Source: Ahrensia marina (GTDB lineage Bacteria; Pseudomonadota; Alphaproteobacteria; Rhizobiales; Rhizobiaceae). Taken from it: a stretch of 64,000 nucleotides of DNA. Below, piece after piece: positions 36,675 to 44,800 of this stretch (position 1 is the first letter of the stretch; every line of letters begins with the position of its first letter). The position numbers and the translations under genes are program-made. A model generated the notes under the pieces. The model saw only the letters and a program-made list of their open reading frames with translations. It made no database searches and was not told the origin of the DNA. Where the stretch lies: the NCBI RefSeq assembly GCF_001293565.1, contig NZ_JXMU01000003.1, positions 124,001 to 188,000 of the forward strand. Direction: 5' to 3'.

Positions 36675-38662
36675 CCTTCGAACTCCATGATCACTTCATC
36701 AACCGCCAGACTGTCACCAACGGCCACAGGTATTTTAGAGACAATGCCTGCTTTTTCCGCGCGCAGAACATTTTCCATTTTCATCGCTTCAACGATGGCA
36801 AGTGCTTGGCCTTCTTCAATCTTGTCGCCTTCCTGAACGTTCAATTTTACGATCAAGCCGGGCATTGGACACAGCAATAGTTTGGATGTGTCGGGCGGCA
36901 GTTTTTCCAGCATCAATGATGCCAGTTCAGCGATGCGCGGTGTGTAGACTTTGACATTGAGGTCAAGCCCTTGCACCCGCAGCCGGTATCCGCCCGTGAT
37001 CGGTGTCGTCTTTATAATGTAATCCGTCTCGCCGGCTTTGGCTCTTACCAATGGAATACCGGGCGTATAATCTATGCCGATATTATGGGACGAACCGTCA
37101 TCGGCCAAAGTGAGTTCATAACCCGCATCGTCCGCTTGTACTGAAAGCGGGATGGATTGTCCGTTGATGACAACAACATAATCTTTTTTGTTGTCCGTCG
37201 TGGAAGGCGCAACATTGCGGCGCTCATCACGCAGTTTCATGGTGGCAGCAATGGCGGCCAAAGCGGTGACTTCAGCATCAGTTGGTGCAACGCCTTCAAA
37301 CCCGTCCGGATATTCTTCCTCGATAAAGGCAGTGGTGATGTTGCCGCTTTTAAAGCGCTCATGTTTCATGACAGCGGCACAGAACGGCAGATTGTGGCCA
37401 ATTCCTTCGACCTCAAATGCATCCAGCGCGTGAGACATTGCCGTAACAGCCGTTTCGCGGTTTTTGCCCCATGTGCAAAGCTTTGCGATCATCGGATCGT
37501 AAAACATGGAAATCTCGCCGCCTTCAAAAACGCCGGTATCATTGCGCACAATGGTGCCGTATTCACCTTGGCCTTCCTCCGGCGGACGGTAGCGCGTTAA
37601 GCGACCGATGGAAGGCAGGAAATTGCGATAAGGGTCTTCGGCATAAAGGCGGCTTTCGATCGCCCAGCCGTTAAGCTTTATATCTTCCTGGGAAAGGGCC
37701 AGTTTTTCGCCATTGGCAACGCGGATCATCTGCTCAACAAGATCAACACCGGTGATCAGTTCTGTCACCGGATGCTCAACCTGAAGGCGTGTGTTCATTT
37801 CAAGAAAATAGAAATTGCGGTCCTTATCGACGATAAATTCGACGGTGCCGGCGCTTGTATAGCCAACGGCCATGGCCAGCGCGACCGACTGTTCGCCCAT
37901 CGCTTTGCGTGTTTCTTCATTAAGAAAAGGCGAGGGCGCTTCTTCAATCACCTTCTGGTTCCGACGCTGAATGGAACATTCGCGCTCGCCAAGATAAATG
38001 CAATTGCCGTGGCTGTCGGCAAGCACCTGAATTTCGATATGGCGCGGTTGCACCACGAATTTCTCGATGAATATACGGTCGTCGCCGAAGGAAGAGGCAG
38101 CTTCCGATTTTGAACGGTCATAACCCTCGCGCGCTTCGCTGTCATTCCACGCGATGCGCATACCTTTGCCGCCGCCGCCTGCTGACGCTTTGATCATCAC
38201 GGGATACCCAATTTCAGCGGCGATCTTTGCCGCATGATCGGCATCATCAATCAGCCCCATATGGCCCGGAACCGTAGAAACACCGGCTTCATCGGCGATC
38301 TTCTTGGAGGTGATCTTGTCACCCATCGCTTCGATGGCTTTTGGCGGCGGGCCGATAAAGGCAATATTTTCTGCCTTCAGTCGCTCGGCAAATTCAGCCC
38401 GTTCGGACAAAAAGCCGTAGCCCGGGTGAACGGCCTCTGCGCCCGTCTGTTTGCAGGCTTCAATGATTTTATCAATAACCAGATAGCTTTGCGCAGCGGG
38501 CCCCGCGCCGATATGGATGGCTTCATCGGCCATCTGCACATGAAGCGCATTTTTATCGGCGTCTGAATAAACCGCGACCGTTTTAATACCCATGGCTTTC
38601 GCAGTTTTGAAAACGCGGCAGGCAATTTCGCCTCTATTGGCAACGAGAATTTTGGAGAACAT
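36671..38662 (-). CDS. pccA: Propionyl/acetyl-CoA carboxylase, biotin-containing alpha subunit
   Basis: A 663-residue subunit with a biotin carboxylase domain ([23 protein letters not shown] loop [29 protein letters not shown]) and a C-terminal biotinyl domain with EAMKMEN, the biotinylated lysine being about residue 628. ATG 38662 was chosen over an in-frame start 33 bases upstream because it matches the family N-terminus and has GGGGAGAG before it. That ribosome site is part of the first hairpin of the flanking 77-nt repeat, so the insertion has become the pccA leader. With PccB it carboxylates propionyl-CoA to methylmalonyl-CoA. Confidence 0.95.
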   Translation of the reverse strand: MFSKILVANRGEIACRVFKTAKAMGIKTVAVYSDADKNALHVQMADEAIHIGAGPAAQSYLVIDKIIEACKQTGAEAVHPGYGFLSERAEFAERLKAENIAFIGPPPKAIEAMGDKITSKKIADEAGVSTVPGHMGLIDDADHAAKIAAEIGYPVMIKASAGGGGKGMRIAWNDSEAREGYDRSKSEAASSFGDDRIFIEKFVVQPRHIEIQVLADSHGNCIYLGERECSIQRRNQKVIEEAPSPFLNEETRKAMGEQSVALAMAVGYTSAGTVEFIVDKDRNFYFLEMNTRLQVEHPVTELITGVDLVEQMIRVANGEKLALSQEDIKLNGWAIESRLYAEDPYRNFLPSIGRLTRYRPPEEGQGEYGTIVRNDTGVFEGGEISMFYDPMIAKLCTWGKNRETAVTAMSHALDAFEVEGIGHNLPFCAAVMKHERFKSGNITTAFIEEEYPDGFEGVAPTDAEVTALAAIAATMKLRDERRNVAPSTTDNKKDYVVVINGQSIPLSVQADDAGYELTLADDGSSHNIGIDYTPGIPLVRAKAGETDYIIKTTPITGGYRLRVQGLDLNVKVYTPRIAELASLMLEKLPPDTSKLLLCPMPGLIVKLNVQEGDKIEEGQALAIVEAMKMENVLRAEKAGIVSKIPVAVGDSLAVDEVIMEFEG

Positions 38663-38667
38663 TATTC

Positions 38668-38744
38668 TTCTCTCCCCTTGAGGGAGAGAAAGCAAATTCC
38701 TGAGCTTGGCCTTGCCAAGTTCTTGGAATTTGCAAGAGAGGGGG
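38668..38744 (+). repeat. 77-nt structured repeat, left copy
   Basis: The copy contains a 9-bp hairpin (TTCTCTCCC at 38668-38676 with GGGAGAGAA at 38682-38690) and a long second stem: GCAAATTCC (38692-38700) with GGAATTTGC (38725-38733), enclosing CTTGGC (38705-38710) with GCCAAG (38714-38719). It ends AAGAGAGGGGG. It aligns without gaps to the right copy read in reverse, with paired changes in the stems. It overlaps the pccA leader and ribosome site. Confidence 0.85.
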
Positions 38745-38749
38745 CATTT

Positions 38750-39100
38750 TTAAATAACATTTGTTTCTCGCAAAATCTTTTGTGCAACTGCATCGCAGTC
38801 ATTTTCAATTTCGTCGTTCCAAAACCGCAAAACCCGATAGCCTTGGCTTTCAAAATAACTGTCTCTGTCAATGTCGGATGCTGATTGTGCATGTTGATTA
38901 CCATCGGCTTCAATAATGAGTTTGTGATCATGGCATAAGAAGTCCACAATATAAGGGCCGAGCGGTTCCTGTCGGCGAAATTTCATACCTTCGAGTTTCT
39001 TGCCGCGAAGCATTTGCCACAGGAGATTTTCCGCTTTTGTTGGCTCGTGTCGCATGTCTTTCGCAAAATCCAGTTGCCATTTCGGAACCTCTCTTTTCAT
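38750..39100 (-). CDS. DUF559 (Vsr-like endonuclease fold) protein
   Basis: A 116-residue protein from ATG at 39100. The DUF559 pattern is complete: AENLLWQMLRGKKLEGMKFR, RQEPLGPYIVDFLCHDHKLI, then IEADGNQHAQ and a terminal GYRVLRFWNDEI. The Asp of VDF and the E-x-D-G-x-QH block correspond to the active region of the very-short-patch-repair/PD-(D/E)xK nuclease fold. The in-frame TTG start at 39145 lies inside the repeat and was rejected; ATG 39100 follows GAGAGTGGG supplied by the repeat end. The protein has no known role in propionate metabolism, so it is likely a passenger or part of a mobile unit. Biochemical function is unproven. Confidence 0.85.
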   Translation of the reverse strand: MKREVPKWQLDFAKDMRHEPTKAENLLWQMLRGKKLEGMKFRRQEPLGPYIVDFLCHDHKLIIEADGNQHAQSASDIDRDSYFESQGYRVLRFWNDEIENDCDAVAQKILRETNVI

Positions 39101-39105
39101 AGTAT

Positions 39106-39182
39106 CCCACTCTCTTGCGATTTCTAACACTTGGCATTTTGCCAAATGTTGAAATCGCTTTCTCCCCCTCCAAGGGGGAGAA
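39106..39182 (-). repeat. 77-nt structured repeat, right copy (inverted)
   Basis: Read on the minus strand it has the same plan and length as the left copy: hairpin TTCTCCCCC/GGGGGAGAA (39174-39182 with 39160-39168), then GCGATTTC/GAAATCGC (39151-39158 with 39117-39124), AACA/TGTT, and TTGGCA/TGCCAA around an AAA loop (39131-39145), ending AAGAGAGTGGG. About two thirds of bases match the left copy, and several stem differences are paired changes. Confidence 0.85.
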
Positions 39183-39190
39183 TATCCCTC

Positions 39191-40726
39191 TCACAGCGGA
39201 ATATTATCGTGTTTTTTAGCCGGGCCGTTGACTTTCTTGCCTTTGAGAATTTCAAAGGCACGCGAAACACGGCGACGGGTCGAATGCGGCATGATAACCT
39301 CGTCGATAAAGCCGCGCTGTGCCGCGATGAACGGATTGGCAAAGCGGTCTTCATAATCCTTGGTGCGCTGCGCAATTTTATCAGGATCGCCAAGCTCGGA
39401 CCGGTACAGGATTTCAGAAGCACCTTTTGCGCCCATCACCGCAATTTCCGATGTCGGCCAGGCATAGTTCACATCTGCGCGAATATGTTTTGAAGCCATC
39501 ACATCATAAGCACCGCCATAGGCTTTGCGGGTAATGACCGTAACAAGCGGCACTGTCGCCTGTGCATAGGCAAACAGAAGTTTAGCGCCATGTTTGATAA
39601 TGCCGCTGTGTTCCTGTCCAACGCCTGGCAGAAAGCCCGGTACATCAACAAGCGTTAGAACCGGAATATTGAACGCATCGCAAAAGCGCACGAAACGTGC
39701 GGCTTTTTTCGAGCTGTTAATGTCCAGACATCCGGCCAGCACCATTGGCTGATTGGCAACAACGCCAACGGTCGAACCATTAAGGCGAATAAAGCCGCAC
39801 AATATATTGCCGGCGTGGTCTTTTTGAATTTCAAAGAAATTGCCTTCGTCAGCCACTTTGCGAATGACTTCGTGCATATCATAAGGCTGGTTCGGATTTG
39901 CCGGAATTAAAGTGTCGAGGCTTTCCTCAATACGGTCTTCGCTATCCGTGGTTGGTAAAACGGGCAGGGCGCTGTCAAAGGATTGCGGCAACATATCAAA
40001 CAGGCGGCGCACTTCCAAAAGCGCTTCCACATCATTGTCAAATGCGCCATCGGCAACCGAAGACTTCTTTGTATGTGTGGACGCCCCGCCAAGTTCTTCG
40101 GATGTGACAATTTCATTGGTGACTGTTTTGACAACGTCAGGCCCGGTCACAAACATATAGCTTGTGTCTTTAACCATGAAGATAAAGTCGGTCATGGCAG
40201 GCGAGTAAACCGCGCCGCCCGCACATGGTCCCATAATCACGGAAATTTGCGGAATAACGCCGGAGGCCTGCGCATTGCGCCAGAACACTTCCGCATAACC
40301 GCCCAGCGATGCCACGCCCTCCTGAATACGCGCGCCGCCGGAATCATTAAGGCCGATAATCGGCACACGGTTTTGAACTGCCAAGTCCATTACCTTGCAG
40401 ATCTTTTCCGCATGGGTTTCTGATAGCGAGCCGCCAAAAACCGTAAAATCCTGACTGAAAACATAGCACGGGCGGCCGTTGATCTTGCCCCAGCCGGTGA
40501 TAACGCCATCACCGTAATATTGCTGTTCTTCCATGCCGAAATCGGTGCAGCGATGCGTCTTTAATGTATCGTACTCTTCAAACGAGCCTTCATCGAAAAG
40601 CACGTCGATGCGTTCGCGGGCTGTCAGCTTGCCTTTGGCGTGTTGTGCATCAATGCGCCGCTGCCCGCCGCCAAGCCGCGCTTCGGCGCGTTTTGCTTCC
40701 AACTGGTCTAGCGTTTCTGAGATCAT
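39191..40726 (-). CDS. pccB: Propionyl-CoA carboxylase beta subunit (carboxyltransferase)
   Basis: A 511-residue carboxyltransferase with both acyl-CoA and carboxybiotin halves: [20 protein letters not shown] near residue 20, [20 protein letters not shown] (oxyanion loop region ~135-155), [20 protein letters not shown], and in the C-terminal half [20 protein letters not shown] and [17 protein letters not shown]. It is the first gene of the operon, 154 bases from the divergent regulator pccR. The DUF559 cassette separates it from pccA. Confidence 0.96.
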   Translation of the reverse strand: MISETLDQLEAKRAEARLGGGQRRIDAQHAKGKLTARERIDVLFDEGSFEEYDTLKTHRCTDFGMEEQQYYGDGVITGWGKINGRPCYVFSQDFTVFGGSLSETHAEKICKVMDLAVQNRVPIIGLNDSGGARIQEGVASLGGYAEVFWRNAQASGVIPQISVIMGPCAGGAVYSPAMTDFIFMVKDTSYMFVTGPDVVKTVTNEIVTSEELGGASTHTKKSSVADGAFDNDVEALLEVRRLFDMLPQSFDSALPVLPTTDSEDRIEESLDTLIPANPNQPYDMHEVIRKVADEGNFFEIQKDHAGNILCGFIRLNGSTVGVVANQPMVLAGCLDINSSKKAARFVRFCDAFNIPVLTLVDVPGFLPGVGQEHSGIIKHGAKLLFAYAQATVPLVTVITRKAYGGAYDVMASKHIRADVNYAWPTSEIAVMGAKGASEILYRSELGDPDKIAQRTKDYEDRFANPFIAAQRGFIDEVIMPHSTRRRVSRAFEILKGKKVNGPAKKHDNIPL

Positions 40727-40880
40727 ATGGTTGCTCCGGCTTTTTAAAAAGCGCGTGACTGCACATCCGCGCTATGTCGATTTTGACTATCAGTACGCCA
40801 AGCTTGTCAGAATGTAAGGCGTAAATTAGTGTAAGAATATAATTTATCAAAATTGCAACTTTAAAAAGTAAAAAAGTATA

Positions 40881-42296
40881 ATGCGCGAACGCAAGCTCTT
40901 CATTGGACAGAACATCAGGTCTCTGCGCGACAAGCATGAACTGACACAGGCCGAGATGGCGGGAAGGCTCTCCATCTCAACAAGCTATCTCAATCAGATT
41001 GAAAACAACCAGCGCCACGTCACGGCCTCTGTTCTGCTCAGCCTGGCGGAAGTGTTCTCGATCGATATTGCGTCTTTATCGGATAATGACAGTGGCAGGC
41101 TCTTGGCCGATTTGCTGGAAGCCTTGGCTGACCCGCTTTTTAAAGCAGAACAATTGTCAGCGCGTGATTTAAAAACCTTTACACAAACATCACCGGTTGT
41201 GGCGCGTGCTTTCCTTAATATGCACCAGGCATTGCGGCGCGCAGGCGAACGACTTGCCCAAATCGATGACTCACTGGAGCGTTCGGGTGCCTTGAGCGAA
41301 CTGACACCCTATGAAGAAGTGCGCGATTTCTTCCATTATAATGACAATTATATAGACAGCCTTGATCGGGCAGGTGAGGCGCTTGCGCAAACATTGTCCC
41401 GCATCGACCGCGATATTTATCAGGCGCTCACACAATATCTGTTCGATCAGCATCAGGTTCGCATATATATAAGTGAAGAGATAAGCCATCATGCGCCTAT
41501 TCGCCGTTATGAACCTGAGCAAAAGCTTCTCACATTAAGTAAAGTGCAAAGCGCGTCATCGCGTGTTTTCCAAATGGCGCACCAGATCGCCTTTCTTGAA
41601 CAATCCCCAAATCTGGATCGCATCGCAAATCAAGCCAATTTCAGATCGCCGGAAGCGGCGGACATATGTCGTATTGGTCTGGCTAACTATTTTGCCGGTG
41701 CCACTATATTGCCTTATGAGCGGTTTGCTGGCTTTGCCGTTGATGTGCGTCACGATCTGCAAATCATGGCGCGTCACTTCGGCGCAAGCATAGAGCAGGT
41801 CGCGCATCGCCTCAGCACCTTGCAAAGAGCAGGGCGCAAAGGCGTGCCGTTTTTCTTTGCCCGTGTGGATCAGGCCGGCAATATTACAAAGCGTCATAGC
41901 GCAACGAAATTACAGTTTGCCCGCTTCGGTTCCACCTGTCCGCTGTGGAATGCCCATGCCGCATTTGAAGCGCCGGGACGTATTTTGCGTCAAAAAGCCG
42001 AAACGCCCGATGGTGTGCGGTATTTATGCCTTGCAACTGAAGTGAATAATGAAAGCGCAGGTTTCAATGTTCCTGCTCCGCGATATGCGCTAGCGCTTGG
42101 CTGCGAAATTAAACATGCAGCGCAGCTCGTTTATGCTGATGATCTGGATGTAGGTAAGGAATCAGCCTTTGAAGCAATTGGTGTTTCCTGCCGAATCTGT
42201 CCGCGCTCGGATTGTCACCAAAGGGCTGTGCCGCCATTACAGCATCCGTTGAGTGTGGATTTGAATGAACGTGCAACGATTCCTTATACGTTCTAA
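40881..42296 (+). CDS. pccR: ScfR-family transcriptional regulator, PccR-like
   Basis: A 471-residue protein with an N-terminal XRE helix-turn-helix (residues ~8-62, LRDKHELTQAEMAGRLSIST then SYLNQIENNQRHVTAS), a central IrrE/ImmA-like region and a C-terminal short-chain fatty acyl regulator domain containing the cysteine cluster CRICPRSDCHQRAVP. In Rhodobacter sphaeroides the homologue PccR senses propionyl-CoA and activates the pcc genes; the same divergent placement beside pccB supports that role here. The 154-base gap contains a single TTGCAA core (40853-40858) but not a full copy of the doubled site I recall for PccR. Start ATG has a poor ribosome site. Confidence 0.88.
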   Translation: MRERKLFIGQNIRSLRDKHELTQAEMAGRLSISTSYLNQIENNQRHVTASVLLSLAEVFSIDIASLSDNDSGRLLADLLEALADPLFKAEQLSARDLKTFTQTSPVVARAFLNMHQALRRAGERLAQIDDSLERSGALSELTPYEEVRDFFHYNDNYIDSLDRAGEALAQTLSRIDRDIYQALTQYLFDQHQVRIYISEEISHHAPIRRYEPEQKLLTLSKVQSASSRVFQMAHQIAFLEQSPNLDRIANQANFRSPEAADICRIGLANYFAGATILPYERFAGFAVDVRHDLQIMARHFGASIEQVAHRLSTLQRAGRKGVPFFFARVDQAGNITKRHSATKLQFARFGSTCPLWNAHAAFEAPGRILRQKAETPDGVRYLCLATEVNNESAGFNVPAPRYALALGCEIKHAAQLVYADDLDVGKESAFEAIGVSCRICPRSDCHQRAVPPLQHPLSVDLNERATIPYTF

Positions 42297-42665
42297 GGGC
42301 AATTAAGGTCTCAGGTACAAAGCGTGATTCATAAACTTTGATATGTGTTTTAGTGGATGCACCGAAAAAGCAGGCGATTCTCACATAGATTCGGCCTGAT
42401 TCACACAGGAAGGCCCGCTTTGTTAACGTTTTGTAAATCTTCGTGAACAGTTGGTTGATTAAATCGTGTCTTTTTTGCAACAAGAATAATTGAACGCGTC
42501 GTGAGGCCCTTTTGGAACGATAAACGATGTTGCTCTGCGCAAAACGTTGAGTATGTTCATCATCAAGAAACGGGCAAACGTTTGTTTCTTAACACATTGG
42601 GGATGGGACGAACGTCCTTGTGATAATACCAGACCCGTTTTAACTAATTTGACTGGAGGTCAATT
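42297..42665. other. Porin leader and promoter region
   Basis: These 369 bases lead to the porin gene. They end in a strong GGAGG ribosome site seven bases before the ATG. A perfect palindrome CAAACGTTTG (42575-42584) lies inside a wider AAGAAAC/GTTTCTT inverted repeat, about 85 bases before the start and probably in the 5' untranslated region. A TTAA-N7-TAAA pattern is at 42423-42437. No further gene is apparent. Confidence 0.5.
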
Positions 42666-43688
42666 ATGAAAATCAAGAGCCTACTACTCGGTTCTGCAGC
42701 AGCTCTCGTAGCTGTATCAGGCGCTCGCGCAGCTGACGCAGTTGTAATTCCTGAGCCAGAAGCAGTTGAATACGTTCGCGTATGTGACGCAGCTGGCGCT
42801 GGCTACTTCTACATTCCTGGTTCTGAAACATGCTTGAAGTTCTCAGGTTATGTTCGTTACGAAATGAACTTCTCTAACGGTGTTGACACTGGTCCAGACG
42901 ATGGTGTTGACGACTGGGGCAAACGTTCTGAAGTTCGCTTGAACATTGAAGCTTGGAACGACACAGAGCTCGGCCCGCTTTACTCACGTATCCGTCTTGG
43001 TTACGACTCTAACCCACGTATCGATGGTGACAACGACGCTTCTGGTCTTTCAATCGACCACGCAGTTATTCAGCTTGCAGGTCTTACAATCGGTAAGAAC
43101 GCTTCATGGTGGGACTGGGGCTTCGGTGCTGATGGCGATGGTATCGTAAGCTTTGGCCCAGGCGAAGTTGGTATGGTTGCATACACAGCAAACGCTGGTG
43201 GCTTCGGTATCACTCTTGCTCTTGAAGAAGACAACTCAGGCGACTACACACCAGACGTTGTTCTTGACGTTAACGGTTCTGTTGGTGACATCGGCTTGCA
43301 CGCTGGTCTTGCATACAATGAGTCTCAAGAAGCTTTCACAGGTAAAATCTACGCTTCTTACGACTTCGGTGCTGCAGCACTTGGTCTTGGTTACCAGTAC
43401 TCTGACGACGATCAGCTCGGCACAGAATACCTTGCTGCTTTCGAACACGTCTTCGGTGCAGACATCTCTGCAGACCTGACAGAAAAACTATCTGCTCGTG
43501 CAGGCTTCAACTACGGTCTTGACAACGCAGCTGGTCTTGACGGCTACACAGTTGGCGCTGGCGTTAACTACAAAGTTGTTTCAGGCTTCGACATCGACGC
43601 TCGCGTAAACTACGCAGGTGGCGACGCTCTTGAAGTTAATGGCGACGGTGTATGGGGCGGTCGCGTTCGCTTCACACGTTCATTCTAA
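42666..43688 (+). CDS. Major outer-membrane porin, Porin_2 (Omp2b) family
   Basis: A 340-residue porin with signal peptide MKIKSLLLGSAAALVAVSGA (cleaved near RA-ADA), the family start VRVCDAAGAGYFYIPGSETC followed by LKFSGYVRYEMNF, alternating beta strands throughout and a terminal aromatic residue (VRFTRSF), as needed for BAM insertion. Codon use is strikingly biased to GTT, CTT, TCT, GAC and AAC compared with neighbours, a sign of very high expression. A GGAGG site and a strong terminator frame the gene, which is monocistronic. It forms the general diffusion channel for small hydrophilic solutes. The two N-terminal cysteines are shared with the small protein at 32309. Confidence 0.95.
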   Translation: MKIKSLLLGSAAALVAVSGARAADAVVIPEPEAVEYVRVCDAAGAGYFYIPGSETCLKFSGYVRYEMNFSNGVDTGPDDGVDDWGKRSEVRLNIEAWNDTELGPLYSRIRLGYDSNPRIDGDNDASGLSIDHAVIQLAGLTIGKNASWWDWGFGADGDGIVSFGPGEVGMVAYTANAGGFGITLALEEDNSGDYTPDVVLDVNGSVGDIGLHAGLAYNESQEAFTGKIYASYDFGAAALGLGYQYSDDDQLGTEYLAAFEHVFGADISADLTEKLSARAGFNYGLDNAAGLDGYTVGAGVNYKVVSGFDIDARVNYAGGDALEVNGDGVWGGRVRFTRSF

Positions 43689-43713
43689 TCTGAAACGTCA
43701 GATTTGAACGAAG

Positions 43714-43741
43714 AACCCGGTAGGCAACTACCGGGTTTTTT
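43714..43741 (+). terminator. Intrinsic terminator of the porin gene
   Basis: AACCCGGTAG and CTACCGGGTT form a perfect 10-bp stem with a GCAA tetraloop, running into six T residues. One of the strongest terminators in the window. Confidence 0.93.
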
Positions 43742-43815
43742 GTATTTTTCTTTAGGTTAAATCTGCCGATTAGGCAGGCATCAAACCGCTTGCTATTATC
43801 TTTCAGAAATCAATA

Positions 43816-44712
43816 TCAAACAGAAGCGCAAAACTGTGCGATGGCATCATCAAGCCCGGCAGTATGCACCATTGGCGCGTGTCCCTGACCTTCGACGCCA
43901 ATATGGCTGATGGCGGGATGAACATCTGTCATCTCATCAAGTGTTTGTTTTGAAAGTATATTTGAATTCTCACCACGAATGACCAGCATCGGTAAATGTC
44001 GAAGGCCCATAAATTGCGGCCAGGCAGTCGGCAGCCGGTCGCCGGCGTTAAGCCCCTTCATTGTATCGGCAAGGCGCGGATCATAATCGGCTGATAAAAT
44101 TCCGTCTTTTTGTGAGTAACGGCTTTCGACTTCAAATCGCCAATCATCATCGGTGAGGGCGGGAAAACTCTTACCCATAATTTTCTTTTGCGCTTCAATT
44201 GCTTCCCCCCAAGTTTTAGGGCGGGGCGCATGTTGAAGATAGCTGCGTATTTGCATCAGGCCCGCACCATCAATAACCGGCCCGATATCATTGAGTATAA
44301 CACCTTTAAGCGCAGTTGGCTTCATACCGGCAAGCACAAATGTGATTAGCCCGCCGCGCGATGTGCCGATAAAGATACCATGTTCGATACCAAGCGCATT
44401 CAGCCCGCTGACGACATCTTCCGCTTCTGTAAGAACATTATAGTTCGACCATTTTTTATCATATTGCGACTGCCCTCGGCCCCGATAATCAAATGCGATA
44501 ACCCGCCGTGGTGTTCGATGATGTGAAGCAAGATGTTTGGCGAGAATGTCAAAATCACGCGCATTTCTGCTCAGTCCGTGCAGGCAGATCACCGGGAGAT
44601 TGTGTTCATGCGCAGCATCAAGTGGTACATAATCACGGGCGTGGAGCCGTAAACCGTCACGGCTGGTATAAAAACGGCTCTCAATGTGACATTGTACGGC
44701 AGGGGTAGTCAT
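43816..44712 (-). CDS. Alpha/beta hydrolase
   Basis: A 298-residue hydrolase with the oxyanion segment CLHGLSRNARDFD (~41-53), the nucleophile elbow GTSRGG (serine near residue 119), an acidic residue after VIRGENSN and the catalytic histidine in VEGQGHAPMV. No signal peptide, so cytoplasmic. An AGGAG site precedes the ATG. Substrate class (ester, lactone or similar) cannot be told from the sequence. It lies 88 bases downstream of the lytic transglycosylase start-to-end unit on the opposite flank and 75 bases from the convergent porin terminator. Confidence 0.85.
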   Translation of the reverse strand: MTTPAVQCHIESRFYTSRDGLRLHARDYVPLDAAHEHNLPVICLHGLSRNARDFDILAKHLASHHRTPRRVIAFDYRGRGQSQYDKKWSNYNVLTEAEDVVSGLNALGIEHGIFIGTSRGGLITFVLAGMKPTALKGVILNDIGPVIDGAGLMQIRSYLQHAPRPKTWGEAIEAQKKIMGKSFPALTDDDWRFEVESRYSQKDGILSADYDPRLADTMKGLNAGDRLPTAWPQFMGLRHLPMLVIRGENSNILSKQTLDEMTDVHPAISHIGVEGQGHAPMVHTAGLDDAIAQFCASV

Positions 44713-44800
44713 CGTATAGTGCTCCTAAAGAGAATTTGGAGCGACCATAGGTCGAATACTGTACAAATTGTAGGCTCATATGCTGTTTAAGTGTCTATTT

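Larger units (their letters stand above)
38668..39182. mobile_element. DUF559 cassette between inverted 77-nt repeats
   Basis: A compact 515-base unit inside the pcc operon: a 77-nt structured repeat, a complete DUF559 gene, then the same repeat in opposite orientation. The gene fills the space almost exactly (5 bases from one repeat and 5 from the other). Other pcc operons I know of lack any gene here, so it looks inserted. No transposase and no clear target duplication is visible, so its way of moving, if any, is unknown. Confidence 0.5.

Noticed and set aside
39101-39145. TTG start giving a 131-residue DUF559 protein
   Set aside because: The extra residues would be encoded by the structured repeat itself and do not match the family N-terminus; ATG 39100 has a suitable ribosome site.
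40727-40880. Possible doubled TTTGCAAA PccR site before pccB
   Set aside because: Only one TTGCAA core is present; the nearest second half-match (TTTATCAA at 40843-40850) has the wrong spacing, so I did not annotate an operator.
42666-43688. Long alternative frames within the porin gene
   Set aside because: They arise from the strong GNT/CTT codon bias of the porin and have no coding features of their own.
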